Shown: positions 45,251 to 53,380 of the stretch, piece after piece
Layout of the letters: every line of letters begins with the position of its first letter
Position numbering within the stretch: the stretch's first letter is position 1
Assembly (NCBI RefSeq): GCF_009687865.1
Contig: NZ_BLAE01000005.1
Span: 1-64,000 of the forward strand
Source of the DNA: Acrocarpospora macrocephala
GTDB lineage: Bacteria > Actinomycetota > Actinomycetes > Streptosporangiales > Streptosporangiaceae
Length of the DNA stretch: 64,000 nucleotides
Reading direction: 5' to 3'
The notes under the pieces: generated by a model
Told to the model about the DNA's origin: nothing
What the model saw: only the letters and a program-made list of their open reading frames with translations
Database searches by the model: none
Position numbers and translations under genes: made by a program

Positions 45251-46318
45251 TCAGGGCCAGCTGGGGCGGTGCGGCGCCGGCCAGTCCACGGTGCCGGGAT
45301 CGCCGGCCTGCCGGTCGCGGATGTGCGTCGGCGGCTCCTCGAAGAGCACCAGCGGGTCGCACAGGGCCCGCATCGTTTCGAGCAGGCTGTCGAACATGTG
45401 GATGCGCACCACCTTCGCGGTGCGTTCCGGGTCGTCGTTGAAGTGCTGGTGCCACAGGAAGTGGTCGACGACGATCAGGTCCCCCTTGCGCCACGGGTGC
45501 ACCGTGCCGCCTTCCGGCTCGGTGCCCAGGTAGGTGTGGCCCTGACCGTCCAGGACGTACAGCCAGGCCTCGCCGGGGTGGCGGTGCATGGACTGGCCAC
45601 GCCGCGGGGCGATTTCAAACATGGCCATGGTGATGCCGGACGCCTGGTAGCCGATGGCGCGGTCGAGCAGGAAGGTGGTGCGCGTGCCGCGCGGGGTGTT
45701 GACGAGTTCGAGATCGTCCCAGCTGGTGTGCAGCCGTCCGGCGCGGCGGGTGGCCTGCTCGCGGCCGAGACGGCGGACCCGCCGTGCGTATGGGTCGTCC
45801 CCGTCCAGGTGCGCGGTGAACTCGGGCCGTGGCGCCAGGTCGCGGTACGGGGTGTGCCCGGCGTCCTCCACGATCGACATGCCCATGGTGGAGAGCATCG
45901 GCTCGCTGGAGAAGGTGAGGTAGCGCGCGGTCGCGGAGCCGTCGTTGCCGGTGCGGTGCCAGGCCCAGGCGGGGATGTGCAGCGAGTCGCCGGGCCCCCA
46001 TTCGACGCGCTGCCCGTCGATCTCCGTCCACCCCCAGCCGGCGACGACGAGGACCATGGCGTCCCACGAGTGCCGGTGCACGGTGGTGACCGTGCCGGGC
46101 GGGAACTCGTGGGCGAGGGCGTCCATGGTCCGGGTGGGACGGTCGCCGTCGACCCCGACGTACACGCCGATACGGCTGCCGCGCGGACTGTCGTGCAGGG
46201 TGACGTCGGCGAGGGACACCACGTCGCGGCGGTTGTCCCGCCAGTCCTCGATGAACTTCGCCCGCCGGGTCTTCTGCACCTCGTAGTGGCTGACGCCGGT
46301 GGTGGTCCGGGCCCTCAC
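45251..46318 (-). CDS. Two-domain cupin protein (bicupin 2)
   Basis: 355-aa protein with two cupin barrels. The first has VHRHSWDAMVLVVAGWGW and PAWAWHRTGND; the second has MHRHPGEAWLYVLDGQGH and VDHFLWHQHFND, both with plausible metal-binding histidines and, in the second, a Glu. The overall layout resembles gentisate dioxygenase-like bicupins. The GTG overlaps the preceding bicupin stop (GTGA). It could be a ring-cleaving dioxygenase or an isomerase/decarboxylase; the second domain is related to the single cupin at 32250. Confidence 0.83.
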   Translation of the reverse strand: MRARTTTGVSHYEVQKTRRAKFIEDWRDNRRDVVSLADVTLHDSPRGSRIGVYVGVDGDRPTRTMDALAHEFPPGTVTTVHRHSWDAMVLVVAGWGWTEIDGQRVEWGPGDSLHIPAWAWHRTGNDGSATARYLTFSSEPMLSTMGMSIVEDAGHTPYRDLAPRPEFTAHLDGDDPYARRVRRLGREQATRRAGRLHTSWDDLELVNTPRGTRTTFLLDRAIGYQASGITMAMFEIAPRRGQSMHRHPGEAWLYVLDGQGHTYLGTEPEGGTVHPWRKGDLIVVDHFLWHQHFNDDPERTAKVVRIHMFDSLLETMRALCDPLVLFEEPPTHIRDRQAGDPGTVDWPAPHRPSWP

Positions 46319-47313
46319 GAGGCCGGCTCGAAGTAGTGGACGGTGTCGTAACCGAGGTGCTTGAAGACGCGGTTCTGGGCGTTGAACAGCCGCAGCGGGG
46401 TGCCGTCGGCGGCGAACAGCTGGCAGACGTGGTTCTGCGGGACGTAGAGCGTGTCGCCGCGGGTGATCTCGTACCGCTTGGGCTCCAGCGCGACGCGGGC
46501 GTAGTACTTCTCCGCGATCTCGGCCTCGACCTCCCACTGCAGGGCGTAGCCGGAGCCGTCCAGGACGTAGTAGACCTCGTCGGCCATCTTCCAGTACTTG
46601 CCGCTGCGGCCGCCGGCGGGGATGTCCAGCTCGAAGGCGTCAGTGCTGAAGATGCGGCCGTCGGTGCGGTCCGGCGAGGCCATGACGCGGACCCGGCCCA
46701 GCGGGGTGTCCTCCCACACCGTGTCGGCGGGGCTGATGACCTTCTTGCGCTCCAGCACGCCCGGCGTCCAGATCCGCGACCAGTCCTCGCGCGGGCCGAA
46801 CTCCTCCGGGCGGTCGATCGGCCCGGAACGTCCCTGCTGGATCAAGCCCATGAACATCCAGGTGCACTTGGCCTTCACGACCAGCGCGACGGCCCGCTCC
46901 TGGTAGGGGTTGAAGTGCCGGTGCACCGAGTCGGTGTGCACGTAGACGAGGTCGTCCTTCGCCCAGTCGTAGCGCTGGTCGTCGTGGATCTCGTAGCCGC
47001 GCCCCTCCAGGATGTAGAAGGCGGCCTCGTTCTGGTGGCCGTGGCCGTGGTTGGACGATTCCGGCGGCAGCTCCACGAAGTGGACCTGGATCGTCTGGGT
47101 GAGGAACTCCTCGTCGCCCGGGCCGATGCGCCACCAGGTGCGGCTCTTCTCGCTGTCACCGGAGTGACCCACCTTCGCGTCGTCCACGACGACGCTGTCG
47201 TCGCGGACCCGGTGCACGGCGAGTTGGCGGCTGCGGAACTCGCCGAGGCCGTAGGTCTGCGATGTCAGTCCGCGTACGAAGACACGTCCACTCTTACCCA
47301 ATGCCCGCTCCAT
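46315..47313 (-). CDS. Two-domain cupin protein (bicupin 1), first gene of six-gene operon
   Basis: 332-aa bicupin. The first barrel has GHGHQNEAAFYILEGRGYEI and HTDSVHRHFNPY; the second has KYWKMADEVYYVLDGSGYAL and VPQNHVCQLFA, in which the usual first histidines appear replaced, so only the first barrel may bind metal. The ATG at 47313 has AGGA almost touching it; a TTG four codons in, with GGAG upstream, is an alternative start. It leads the chain bicupin 1, bicupin 2, AAA+, ThDP, ALDH, ThDP, all overlapping or nearly so. Site B lies 31 bases upstream. Confidence 0.82.
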   Translation of the reverse strand: MERALGKSGRVFVRGLTSQTYGLGEFRSRQLAVHRVRDDSVVVDDAKVGHSGDSEKSRTWWRIGPGDEEFLTQTIQVHFVELPPESSNHGHGHQNEAAFYILEGRGYEIHDDQRYDWAKDDLVYVHTDSVHRHFNPYQERAVALVVKAKCTWMFMGLIQQGRSGPIDRPEEFGPREDWSRIWTPGVLERKKVISPADTVWEDTPLGRVRVMASPDRTDGRIFSTDAFELDIPAGGRSGKYWKMADEVYYVLDGSGYALQWEVEAEIAEKYYARVALEPKRYEITRGDTLYVPQNHVCQLFAADGTPLRLFNAQNRVFKHLGYDTVHYFEPAS

Positions 47314-47344
47314 TCCTCATCGACCGGCCGCAAGCTCGATCGAA

Positions 47345-47377
47345 CTGGACGAATGGTATAACCGTTCTACCAGACGT
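47345..47377. promoter_or_regulatory. Conserved promoter/operator element (site B)
   Basis: A 33-base element between the bicupin operon and the ferredoxin gene, 28 of 33 identical to site A at 31271-31303. It includes CTGGACGAATGGTAT, a TGGTATAACC operator core, TTCTACCA and ACGT. Its first half also matches the site upstream of the Rieske gene (57007-57021, opposite strand). Confidence 0.65.
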
Positions 47378-47416
47378 CGCAAGGCGCTATCGCCCGCGAG
47401 TCCCGATAGGGTAATA

Positions 47417-47433
47417 TGGTTAGTCCATTAGCC
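47417..47433. promoter_or_regulatory. Operator-like element upstream of ferredoxin (site G)
   Basis: TGGTTAGTCCATTAGCC, 14 of 17 identical to the element before the cupin gene at 32186-32202, and one base off the TGGTnnnACCA core. It ends 32 bases before the GTG start at 47466. ATAT/CCATAT flanks add a wider imperfect dyad. Confidence 0.5.
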
Positions 47434-47465
47434 ATATGGTTCCGGAGCGCGAGAGGACTGTGATA

Positions 47466-47789
47466 GTGCCTACGGTCACCTTCGTTTCCATTGACGGATC
47501 CCGGCACACGGCGAACGCCCGGGTCAGGGAGTCGGTCATGGCAGCGGCCGTCCGCAACGGCGTCCCCGGCATCATCGGGGAGTGCGGCGGCAACGCCTCG
47601 TGCGCCACCTGCCACGTCTACGTGGGCGAGGACTTCATGCCGCTGGTCGGCCCGCCCGGCGACCTCGAGGACGACATGCTCGACCTCGCCGTCTCCGATC
47701 GCCGGCCGACGAGCCGGCTGTCCTGCCAGATCAGCGTGACCGAGGCGCTCGACGGCCTCGTCGTCGAGACGCCGAAGGAGCAGCCGTGA
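47466..47789 (+). CDS. [2Fe-2S] ferredoxin, adrenodoxin/putidaredoxin type
   Basis: 107-aa electron carrier. Cys40, Cys46, Cys49 and Cys87 (GECGGNASCATCHVYV and LSCQIS) form the C-x5-C-x2-C...C cluster motif of vertebrate-type ferredoxins. GTG 47466 has AGAGGA eight bases upstream and is preferred over an ATG ten codons earlier. It overlaps the reductase gene (GTGA). It would deliver electrons from the reductase to the Rieske oxygenase encoded at 55670-56956 or to another oxygenase outside the window. Confidence 0.92.
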   Translation: MPTVTFVSIDGSRHTANARVRESVMAAAVRNGVPGIIGECGGNASCATCHVYVGEDFMPLVGPPGDLEDDMLDLAVSDRRPTSRLSCQISVTEALDGLVVETPKEQP

Positions 47790-49030
47790 CCGGCGCCGGT
47801 GTCCTGGTCGTCGGCGCGAGCCAGGCCGGCGTGCAGCTGGCGGTTTCGCTCCGCGAGCACGGCCATGACGGGCCCATCACTTTGGTCGGCGCCGAGTCGC
47901 AACCGCCGTATCAGCGTCCCCCGCTGTCAAAGGCCTACCTGGGCGGGGCCGCCGACGCCACCTCCCTCGAACTGCGTGACCAGGCGTTCTACGCGAGCAA
48001 GCGGATCGACCTGCTGCCCGCGGAACGTGTCACCCATATCCGCCGGTTTCCGTCCGGCACCGCGCTCACCGATCAGGGGCGCGTGCTCGATTTCGACCGT
48101 GTCGCCCTGACCGTCGGGGCGCGGGCCAGACGGCTCACCGTACCGGGCTCCGACCTCACCGGCGTCTGCTACCTGCGCGATCTCGCCGACGCCGCCCTGC
48201 TGCGCCATCACCTCACCCCGGCCCGCCACGTCGTGGTCGTCGGCGGCGGCTTCATCGGGCTCGAGGTCGCGGCGGTGGCCCGGTCCGAGGGCCGCGACGT
48301 CACCGTCGTCGAGGCTGCCCCGCGGCTGATGACCAGGGCGGTGGCCCCGGTGGTCTCGGAGTTCTACCGTCGCGCCCATGCCCGGCGGGGCGCCGAGGTG
48401 CTGCTCGGGGCGCAGCTCACCCGGATCGAGGGCGAGCACGGCCGGGTCACCGGGGTCCGCCTCGCCGACGGCGCCCGGCTGCCCGCCGACCTGGTCGTCG
48501 CGGGCGTCGGCGTCGTGCCGCGCACCGAGCTCGCCGAGCAGCTGGGCCTCTTGTGCGACGGCGGGATCGTCGTCGACGAGTTCGCCAGGACCAGCGATCC
48601 GTCCGTCGTCGCCGCCGGTGACTGCACGGTGCTGCCGAACCCGCTGACCGGCGAGGGCCGGGTGCGCCTGGAGTCGATGCCGAACGCGATCGCGCAGGCC
48701 CGGGTCGCCGCCGCGACACTGGCCGGCAAGCCGCAGCCGTACGCGGACGTGCCGTGGTTCTGGTCCGACCAATACGACCTCAAGCTGCAGATCGCCGGCG
48801 TCGCGGACGGCTACGACCAGGTCGTCGTGCGCGGCGACCCGGACGGCGAGGCGTTCTCGGCGCTGTACTACCGCGGCGGTGCGCTGCTGGCCGTCAACGC
48901 GGTCAACCGCACCGCCGACTACCTGGTGGTACGCAAGGCGCTGGCCAAGGGCACCCCGCTGCCGGCGGACCTGGCCGCACGCGCCGACGTGCCGCTCAAG
49001 GACCTGCTCGTCGCGACCCCCGCTCCCTAG
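47786..49030 (+). CDS. FAD-dependent ferredoxin reductase
   Basis: 414-aa NADH:ferredoxin reductase of the putidaredoxin reductase / BphA4 type. VLVVGASQAGVQLAVSLREHG binds FAD, PPYQRPPLSKAYLGG is the family signature, VVVGGGFIGLEVAAVARSEG binds NAD(P)H, and VVAAGDCTVLPNPLTG follows. The C-terminal DQYDLKLQIAGVADGYDQVV domain is typical. The GTG overlaps the ferredoxin stop. It forms the electron chain of a three-component oxygenase. Confidence 0.93.
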   Translation: MTGAGVLVVGASQAGVQLAVSLREHGHDGPITLVGAESQPPYQRPPLSKAYLGGAADATSLELRDQAFYASKRIDLLPAERVTHIRRFPSGTALTDQGRVLDFDRVALTVGARARRLTVPGSDLTGVCYLRDLADAALLRHHLTPARHVVVVGGGFIGLEVAAVARSEGRDVTVVEAAPRLMTRAVAPVVSEFYRRAHARRGAEVLLGAQLTRIEGEHGRVTGVRLADGARLPADLVVAGVGVVPRTELAEQLGLLCDGGIVVDEFARTSDPSVVAAGDCTVLPNPLTGEGRVRLESMPNAIAQARVAAATLAGKPQPYADVPWFWSDQYDLKLQIAGVADGYDQVVVRGDPDGEAFSALYYRGGALLAVNAVNRTADYLVVRKALAKGTPLPADLAARADVPLKDLLVATPAP

Positions 49031-50049
49031 AGCCCGGCCTCCTTGAGCCGGGCGTCGAGGCGGGGGTACACCCGCCGCGTGTTGCCCTCCAGCACCTTCG
49101 CCCGCGCCTCCGCCGGCAGATCGAGGGCGTCGATGTAGCGCTTCGTGTCGTCCCAGTGGTGCCCGGTCTCGGGATCGACGCCGCGCACCGCGCCGAACAT
49201 CTCGGAGGCGAACAGGATGTTGTCGACGTCGATGACCCGGTGCAGCAGGTCGATCCCGGCCTGGTGGTAGACGCAGGTGTCGAAGAAGACGTTGCGCATG
49301 ACATGCTCCGCCAGCGGCGGCCGCCCGAGCCGGTCGGCCAGCCCCCGGTAGCGGCCCCAGTGGTACGGCACCGCGCCGCCCCCGTGCGGGATCACGAACC
49401 GCAAGGTCGGGAACCGGCCGAACAGGTCGCCCTCGAGCAACTGCATGAACGCGGTGGTGTCCGCGTTGATGTAATGCGCGCCGAGCGCGTGGAAGTTGGG
49501 GTTGCAGGATTCCGAGACGTGAATCATCGCCGGCACGTCCAGCTCGACCATCGCCTCGTACAGCGGGAACCAGTACTCGTCGGTCAGCGGCTTGGCGGTC
49601 CAGTGGCCGCCGGACGGATCCGGGTTGAGATTGCAGCCGACGAAACCCAGCTCTCCCACGCACCGGCGCAGCTCCGCGATCGAGTCGTCAAGCGATCCGC
49701 CCGGCGTCTGCGGCAGCTGGCAGACCCCGGCGAAGTGCCGCGGGAACAGCTCGGCCACCCGGTGCACCAGATCGTTGCAGACCTGCGCCCAGGCGCGGGC
49801 GGTGGCCGGGTCGGCGACATGGTGCGCCATGCCCGACGCCCGCGGCGAGAAGATCATCAGGTCGCCGCCGCGCTCGCGCAGCAGCCTGAGCTGGGTGCCC
49901 TCGATGCTCTCGCGGATGGCGTCGTCGCTGATGGCGGCGAGCCGCGGCGCCGGGCGGCCATGGTCGGCCAGGCGGGCCAGCTGGTCGTCGCGGAAGGCCC
50001 CGAGCGCGGCCGGTGCGGTGGTGTAGTGGCCGTGGCAGTCGATGATCAT
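49027..50049 (-). CDS. ligJ: 4-oxalomesaconate hydratase (LigJ-like amidohydrolase)
   Basis: 340-aa amidohydrolase-fold enzyme. The opening [19 protein letters not shown], the middle [30 protein letters not shown] and [17 protein letters not shown] are the wording of LigJ, the zinc hydratase turning 4-oxalomesaconate into 4-carboxy-4-hydroxy-2-oxoadipate in the protocatechuate 4,5-cleavage and gallate pathways. The ATG overlaps the LigK-like stop (ATGA), so two consecutive pathway steps are coupled. Related amidohydrolases act as decarboxylases, but the whole-length match favours LigJ. Confidence 0.88.
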   Translation of the reverse strand: MIIDCHGHYTTAPAALGAFRDDQLARLADHGRPAPRLAAISDDAIRESIEGTQLRLLRERGGDLMIFSPRASGMAHHVADPATARAWAQVCNDLVHRVAELFPRHFAGVCQLPQTPGGSLDDSIAELRRCVGELGFVGCNLNPDPSGGHWTAKPLTDEYWFPLYEAMVELDVPAMIHVSESCNPNFHALGAHYINADTTAFMQLLEGDLFGRFPTLRFVIPHGGGAVPYHWGRYRGLADRLGRPPLAEHVMRNVFFDTCVYHQAGIDLLHRVIDVDNILFASEMFGAVRGVDPETGHHWDDTKRYIDALDLPAEARAKVLEGNTRRVYPRLDARLKEAGL

Positions 50050-50735
50050 TCGTCCGGCTCCTGGTCGACGTAGGTGAGTCCGTGGCGCGCGAGCCGCTCC
50101 CGCATCCCGCCGACGTCGAGGCTGAGCTCTCCGGCCAGGTAGCGGGCCCGGGAGGCCGCCTCCTTCTCCTCGCGCGCCCGCGCGGCGGCCAGGACCTCGT
50201 CGGCCCGGCGGCGCGGCACGACGACGACCCCGTCGTCGTCGGCGACGATCACGTCCCCGGGGTGGACCAGCGCGCCGGCGATGACCAGCGGGGTGTTGAC
50301 GTCGCCGAGGGTCTCCTTGACGGTCCCCGTCGCGGAGACGCACGTCGACCAGACCGGAAAGCCCATCCGGGTCAGCTCCGCCACGTCCCGGCACCCGGCG
50401 TCGATCACCAGTCCGCGTACCCCGCGCGTCTGGAGCGCGGTGGCGAGCAGTTCGCCGAAGTAGCCGTCCCCGCAGGGCGAGGTGGGGGCCACCACCAGGA
50501 GGTCGCCGGCGCGGCACTGCTCCACCGCGACGTGGATCATCCAGTTGTCGCCGGGCGGCACGCTGACCGTCACCGCGGGGCCGCAGGCGCGCGCGCCCGG
50601 GTAGATCGGCCGCAGGCGCGCGTCCAGCAGGCCGGTACGCCCCTGCGCCTCGTGGATCGTCGCGACGCCCAGCGCCGCGAATCCCGCCACCGCCGACTCG
50701 TCGGGGCGGTGGATGTTACGGACGACGATGCTCAT
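50046..50735 (-). CDS. ligK: 4-carboxy-4-hydroxy-2-oxoadipate aldolase (LigK-like, RraA fold)
   Basis: 229-aa class II aldolase of the RraA/HMG-CHA aldolase family. [29 protein letters not shown] and [18 protein letters not shown] contain the metal- and substrate-binding Asp/Arg residues. It would cleave 4-carboxy-4-hydroxy-2-oxoadipate into pyruvate and oxaloacetate, directly after the LigJ reaction. It follows the alcohol dehydrogenase gene by 13 bases, which hold GGGGGAG as ribosome site. A plain RraA-like protein is the alternative, made unlikely by the LigJ neighbour. Confidence 0.88.
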   Translation of the reverse strand: MSIVVRNIHRPDESAVAGFAALGVATIHEAQGRTGLLDARLRPIYPGARACGPAVTVSVPPGDNWMIHVAVEQCRAGDLLVVAPTSPCGDGYFGELLATALQTRGVRGLVIDAGCRDVAELTRMGFPVWSTCVSATGTVKETLGDVNTPLVIAGALVHPGDVIVADDDGVVVVPRRRADEVLAAARAREEKEAASRARYLAGELSLDVGGMRERLARHGLTYVDQEPDE

Positions 50736-50748
50736 CCCACTCCCCCGG

Positions 50749-51858
50749 TCAGGCGTTCGGCAGCACGGACACGTGGATGGCGTCCGGATCGCCCTGCCCT
50801 GCCACCGTGCGGACCGCGCTGTCCACGTCGTGCAGGCCGAACGTGTGCGTGGTGAGCAGGTCCAGCGGGAAGCGGTCCGAGGCCAGTTGCGCCAGGGCCA
50901 GCTCGCAGGACCGGTAGCTGTGCCCGCGGGCGCTCTTGATGGTGATGGCCTTCTCGGTCACCTTCTTCACCGGGAAGTCGGGGAAGGCGGCCATCTCTCC
51001 CTGGATCAGCAGCGTCCCGGCCCGCCGCTTCAGCGCGTCGATGCCCAGCAGGACGGGGGTGACACCGGCGCCCGAGGTGCAGTCGAGCACCACGTCGACG
51101 CCCTTCCCCCCGGTGATGTCCATGATCTGCTCCAGCGGGTCGTGCGCCTGGACGTCGATGACGTGGTCCGCGCCCAGGGTCCTGGCGAGCTCCAGCCGGG
51201 CGGCGTCCCGCGTCGTGCCGGTCACGATGATGCGCGAGGCGCCCGCCTGCTTGCACGCGACCGTCTGGGCCAGTCCCTGCTGGCCCGGCCCCTGGATGAG
51301 CACCGCCGAATCGTAGCCCACGCCCGCGTCGAACAGCGCCCACTCGATGCCGTTCGACATCGGCGTGGCGATCCCGGCGCGCTCCGCCGAGACCCCGTCC
51401 GGCACCCGGTGCAGGACGGCGTTCCACGGCAGGTACATGTACTGGGCGAAACCACCCCAGAGGTGGTACGGATTCTCCGCCGAGGTGTAGCCGTAGCGGC
51501 GCGCGTCCGGGTTCGTCCGCCAGTCGGTCGCCTCGCAGTGGCGGTACTCGCCGAGGTGGCACCATTCGCACCGGCGGCACGGCACGTAGTGTTCGACGAA
51601 GACCCGGTCGCCCTCGGCCAGGCCCTGCCGTTCCCGGAAGGTCCGGCCGGCGCGGGCGATCACGCCGACGTTCTCGTGGCCCATGATGACCGGGTCCTTG
51701 ATCACCGGCTTGCCGTACATCTTGACGTCGGTGCCGCAGATGCCGGCCACCTCGACCTTGAGCAGCGCGCCGTCGTCGGGAATGTCCGGCATCGGGTACT
51801 CACGGAACTCGGTCGTGCCGGGGGCCGTGCGCACGGCTGCCACCACCTGCTCTGCCAT
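50749..51858 (-). CDS. Zinc-dependent alcohol dehydrogenase (MDR family)
   Basis: 369-aa medium-chain dehydrogenase. Catalytic-zinc residues are in [10 protein letters not shown] and GHENVGVIA; the structural zinc lobe is [15 protein letters not shown]; the cofactor loop is [20 protein letters not shown]. The ATG at 51858 follows GAGGAACG. First gene of the ADH-LigK-LigJ operon, divergent from the decarboxylase-like gene across a perfect palindrome. It may oxidise a dihydrodiol, hydroxymethyl or hydroxy-acid intermediate. Confidence 0.9.
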   Translation of the reverse strand: MAEQVVAAVRTAPGTTEFREYPMPDIPDDGALLKVEVAGICGTDVKMYGKPVIKDPVIMGHENVGVIARAGRTFRERQGLAEGDRVFVEHYVPCRRCEWCHLGEYRHCEATDWRTNPDARRYGYTSAENPYHLWGGFAQYMYLPWNAVLHRVPDGVSAERAGIATPMSNGIEWALFDAGVGYDSAVLIQGPGQQGLAQTVACKQAGASRIIVTGTTRDAARLELARTLGADHVIDVQAHDPLEQIMDITGGKGVDVVLDCTSGAGVTPVLLGIDALKRRAGTLLIQGEMAAFPDFPVKKVTEKAITIKSARGHSYRSCELALAQLASDRFPLDLLTTHTFGLHDVDSAVRTVAGQGDPDAIHVSVLPNA

Positions 51859-51900
51859 GAACGTTCCTCATCTCAACGGTGCGGCCACTCTAGCTGAAGG

Positions 51901-51922
51901 TCTTATGGTAATACCATAAGAC
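51901..51922. promoter_or_regulatory. Perfect palindromic operator (site D)
   Basis: TCTTATGGTA and TACCATAAGA are perfect 10-base arms around a single A, in the 82-base divergent promoter of the alcohol dehydrogenase and decarboxylase-like genes. It contains TGGTAATACCA, the FCD-GntR operator form, and is the best-conserved member of the island's set of sites. Confidence 0.75.
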
Positions 51923-51940
51923 GTGCTACGGTCTCCAACC

Positions 51941-52876
51941 ATGGCGCTCGTACCGCTCACCGCCGTGACCCGTACCCAGGGCAACAACGCAGCCCTCAAG
52001 GAGGGCGCCGTCACGCCCGACGGCTTCCCCCTCGCCTTCCAGGAGGTGCCCGTCCTGGTCCAGGCGTTCCGCCGGATGGTGCGCACGCTGGAGTTCGACG
52101 TGTGCGAGATGGCGTTCACCACCTACCTGTGCGCGAAGGCGCACGGCAAACCCTTCACGGCCCTGCCCGTCTTCCTGGTGCGCGGGCTGCACCACGGCGC
52201 GATCCGGCGCGGCGCGGAGGTCCGCACGCCGGCCGCGCTGCACGGCCGGCGGGTCGGCGTCAGCCGCGGCTACACCGTCACCACCGGCGTCTGGGCCCGC
52301 GGCATTCTCGCCGACGAGTACGGCGTCGATCTCGACCGGGTGACCTGGGTGCGCTCCGGCGACGAGCACGTGGCCGAGTACCGCCCGCCGGGCAACGTGG
52401 CGGACGTTCCGGCCGGTTCTGACCTGGAGACGATGCTGGCCGGCGGCGACCTCGCCGCGGCGATCGGGGTCGAGTCGGACGCGTTCCCGACTCTCATCCC
52501 CGACGCCGAGGAGGCCGCCTTCGACGCGCTGCGCCGCCGCGGCCTCTACCCCATCAACCACCTCGTGGTGGTCAAGGACGCGCTGCTCGCGGAGCACTCC
52601 GGGCTCGCGCCCGCCCTCTTCGAGGCGTTCGCCGAAGCCAAACGGCGTTACGTCGACCGCCTCCGCCGCGACGCGATCGGGGCGCCCACCCGGATCGACC
52701 GGATGCACCGGCGGGTCATGGACATCACCGGCGCGGATCCGCTGCCGTACGGCATCGCCCCGAACCGGCCGATGATCGACGAGCTGATCCGCCATGCCGT
52801 ACGGCAACGGATCATCGAACGTCCGCCTGCCATGGCGGAGCTCTTCCCGGAGAGCACCCACCAGTTGATCGCCTGA
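51941..52876 (+). CDS. 4,5-dihydroxyphthalate decarboxylase-like protein
   Basis: 311-aa protein of the periplasmic-binding-like fold used by 4,5-dihydroxyphthalate decarboxylase (Pht5 type). EFDVCEMAFTTYLCAKAHGK, FTALPVFLVRGLHHGAI, LHGRRVGVSRGYTVTTGVWA and RGILADEYGVDLDRVTWV follow that family. No signal peptide is present, so it is cytoplasmic. With a phthalate dioxygenase-like Rieske protein in the island it could convert a dihydroxyphthalate to protocatechuate, but the substrate may be a related aromatic acid. The ATG has no clear Shine-Dalgarno; an upstream in-frame GTG at 51923 would lie inside the operator and is not favoured. Confidence 0.78.
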   Translation: MALVPLTAVTRTQGNNAALKEGAVTPDGFPLAFQEVPVLVQAFRRMVRTLEFDVCEMAFTTYLCAKAHGKPFTALPVFLVRGLHHGAIRRGAEVRTPAALHGRRVGVSRGYTVTTGVWARGILADEYGVDLDRVTWVRSGDEHVAEYRPPGNVADVPAGSDLETMLAGGDLAAAIGVESDAFPTLIPDAEEAAFDALRRRGLYPINHLVVVKDALLAEHSGLAPALFEAFAEAKRRYVDRLRRDAIGAPTRIDRMHRRVMDITGADPLPYGIAPNRPMIDELIRHAVRQRIIERPPAMAELFPESTHQLIA

Positions 52877-52887
52877 GGAGGTAGGCC

Positions 52888-53340
52888 ATGCGGATCGTCA
52901 TCGCCGCGGACCACAACGGAGTGGCCATGAAGAAGCGGCTCGCCGCCTGGCTCGCGGATCGGGGCCACGAGGTCGACGACCTGGGCACCCACGGCGGCGA
53001 CGTCGTCGACTACCCGGCCCTGTGCGCGTCCGTCGGGGAGCAGGTCGCCGGCGGAAGCGCCGAACGCGGGATCGTGGTCGGCGGCACCGGTGGCGGCGAG
53101 GCGATCGCCTGCAACAAGATCCGGGGCATCCGCGCCGGGCTGTGCCACTCGGAGTTCCTCGCCGAGATCTCCAGCGCCCACAACCGCAGCAACGTCCTCG
53201 TCCTCGGCGCCAAGGTGATCGACGAGGAGGCGGCCGTGCGGATCGCCGAGGTGTGGCTCATCACGCCGTTCAAGGGCGGAGTGCACCAGCGGCGGCTCGA
53301 CCAGATCGAGGCGCTGGAGCGCGGCGAGCCGCTCGGCTGA
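52888..53340 (+). CDS. RpiB/LacAB-family isomerase
   Basis: 150-aa sugar-phosphate isomerase-fold protein. MRIVIAADHNGVAMKK and YPALCASVGEQVAGG are typical. The active-site loop reads GGTGGGEAIACNKIRGIRA: the cysteine used by the E. coli type is replaced by glycine and Glu71 sits where mycobacterial RpiB has its catalytic glutamate. GAGGAGG precedes the ATG, and it follows the decarboxylase-like gene by 11 bases, so they form an operon. In this context it may isomerise a catabolic intermediate rather than ribose 5-phosphate. Confidence 0.85.
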   Translation: MRIVIAADHNGVAMKKRLAAWLADRGHEVDDLGTHGGDVVDYPALCASVGEQVAGGSAERGIVVGGTGGGEAIACNKIRGIRAGLCHSEFLAEISSAHNRSNVLVLGAKVIDEEAAVRIAEVWLITPFKGGVHQRRLDQIEALERGEPLG

Positions 53341-53373
53341 CGGACCTCGGCTGACGGACCTCGACTGACGGAC
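53332..53373. repeat. 14-base tandem repeat, three copies
   Basis: CTCGGCTGACGGAC occurs three times in direct succession (the third with one mismatch), overlapping the end of the RpiB-like gene and filling the gap to the convergent hydrolase. Each copy carries an in-phase or out-of-phase TGA. It is probably a slippage product. Confidence 0.85.
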
Positions 53374-53380
53374 GAATCGG

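Noticed and set aside
44352-47313. A CBASS-type defence locus suggested by the TRIP13-like ATPase.
   Set aside because: No CD-NTase, HORMA protein or effector is encoded nearby; all neighbours are metabolic enzymes.
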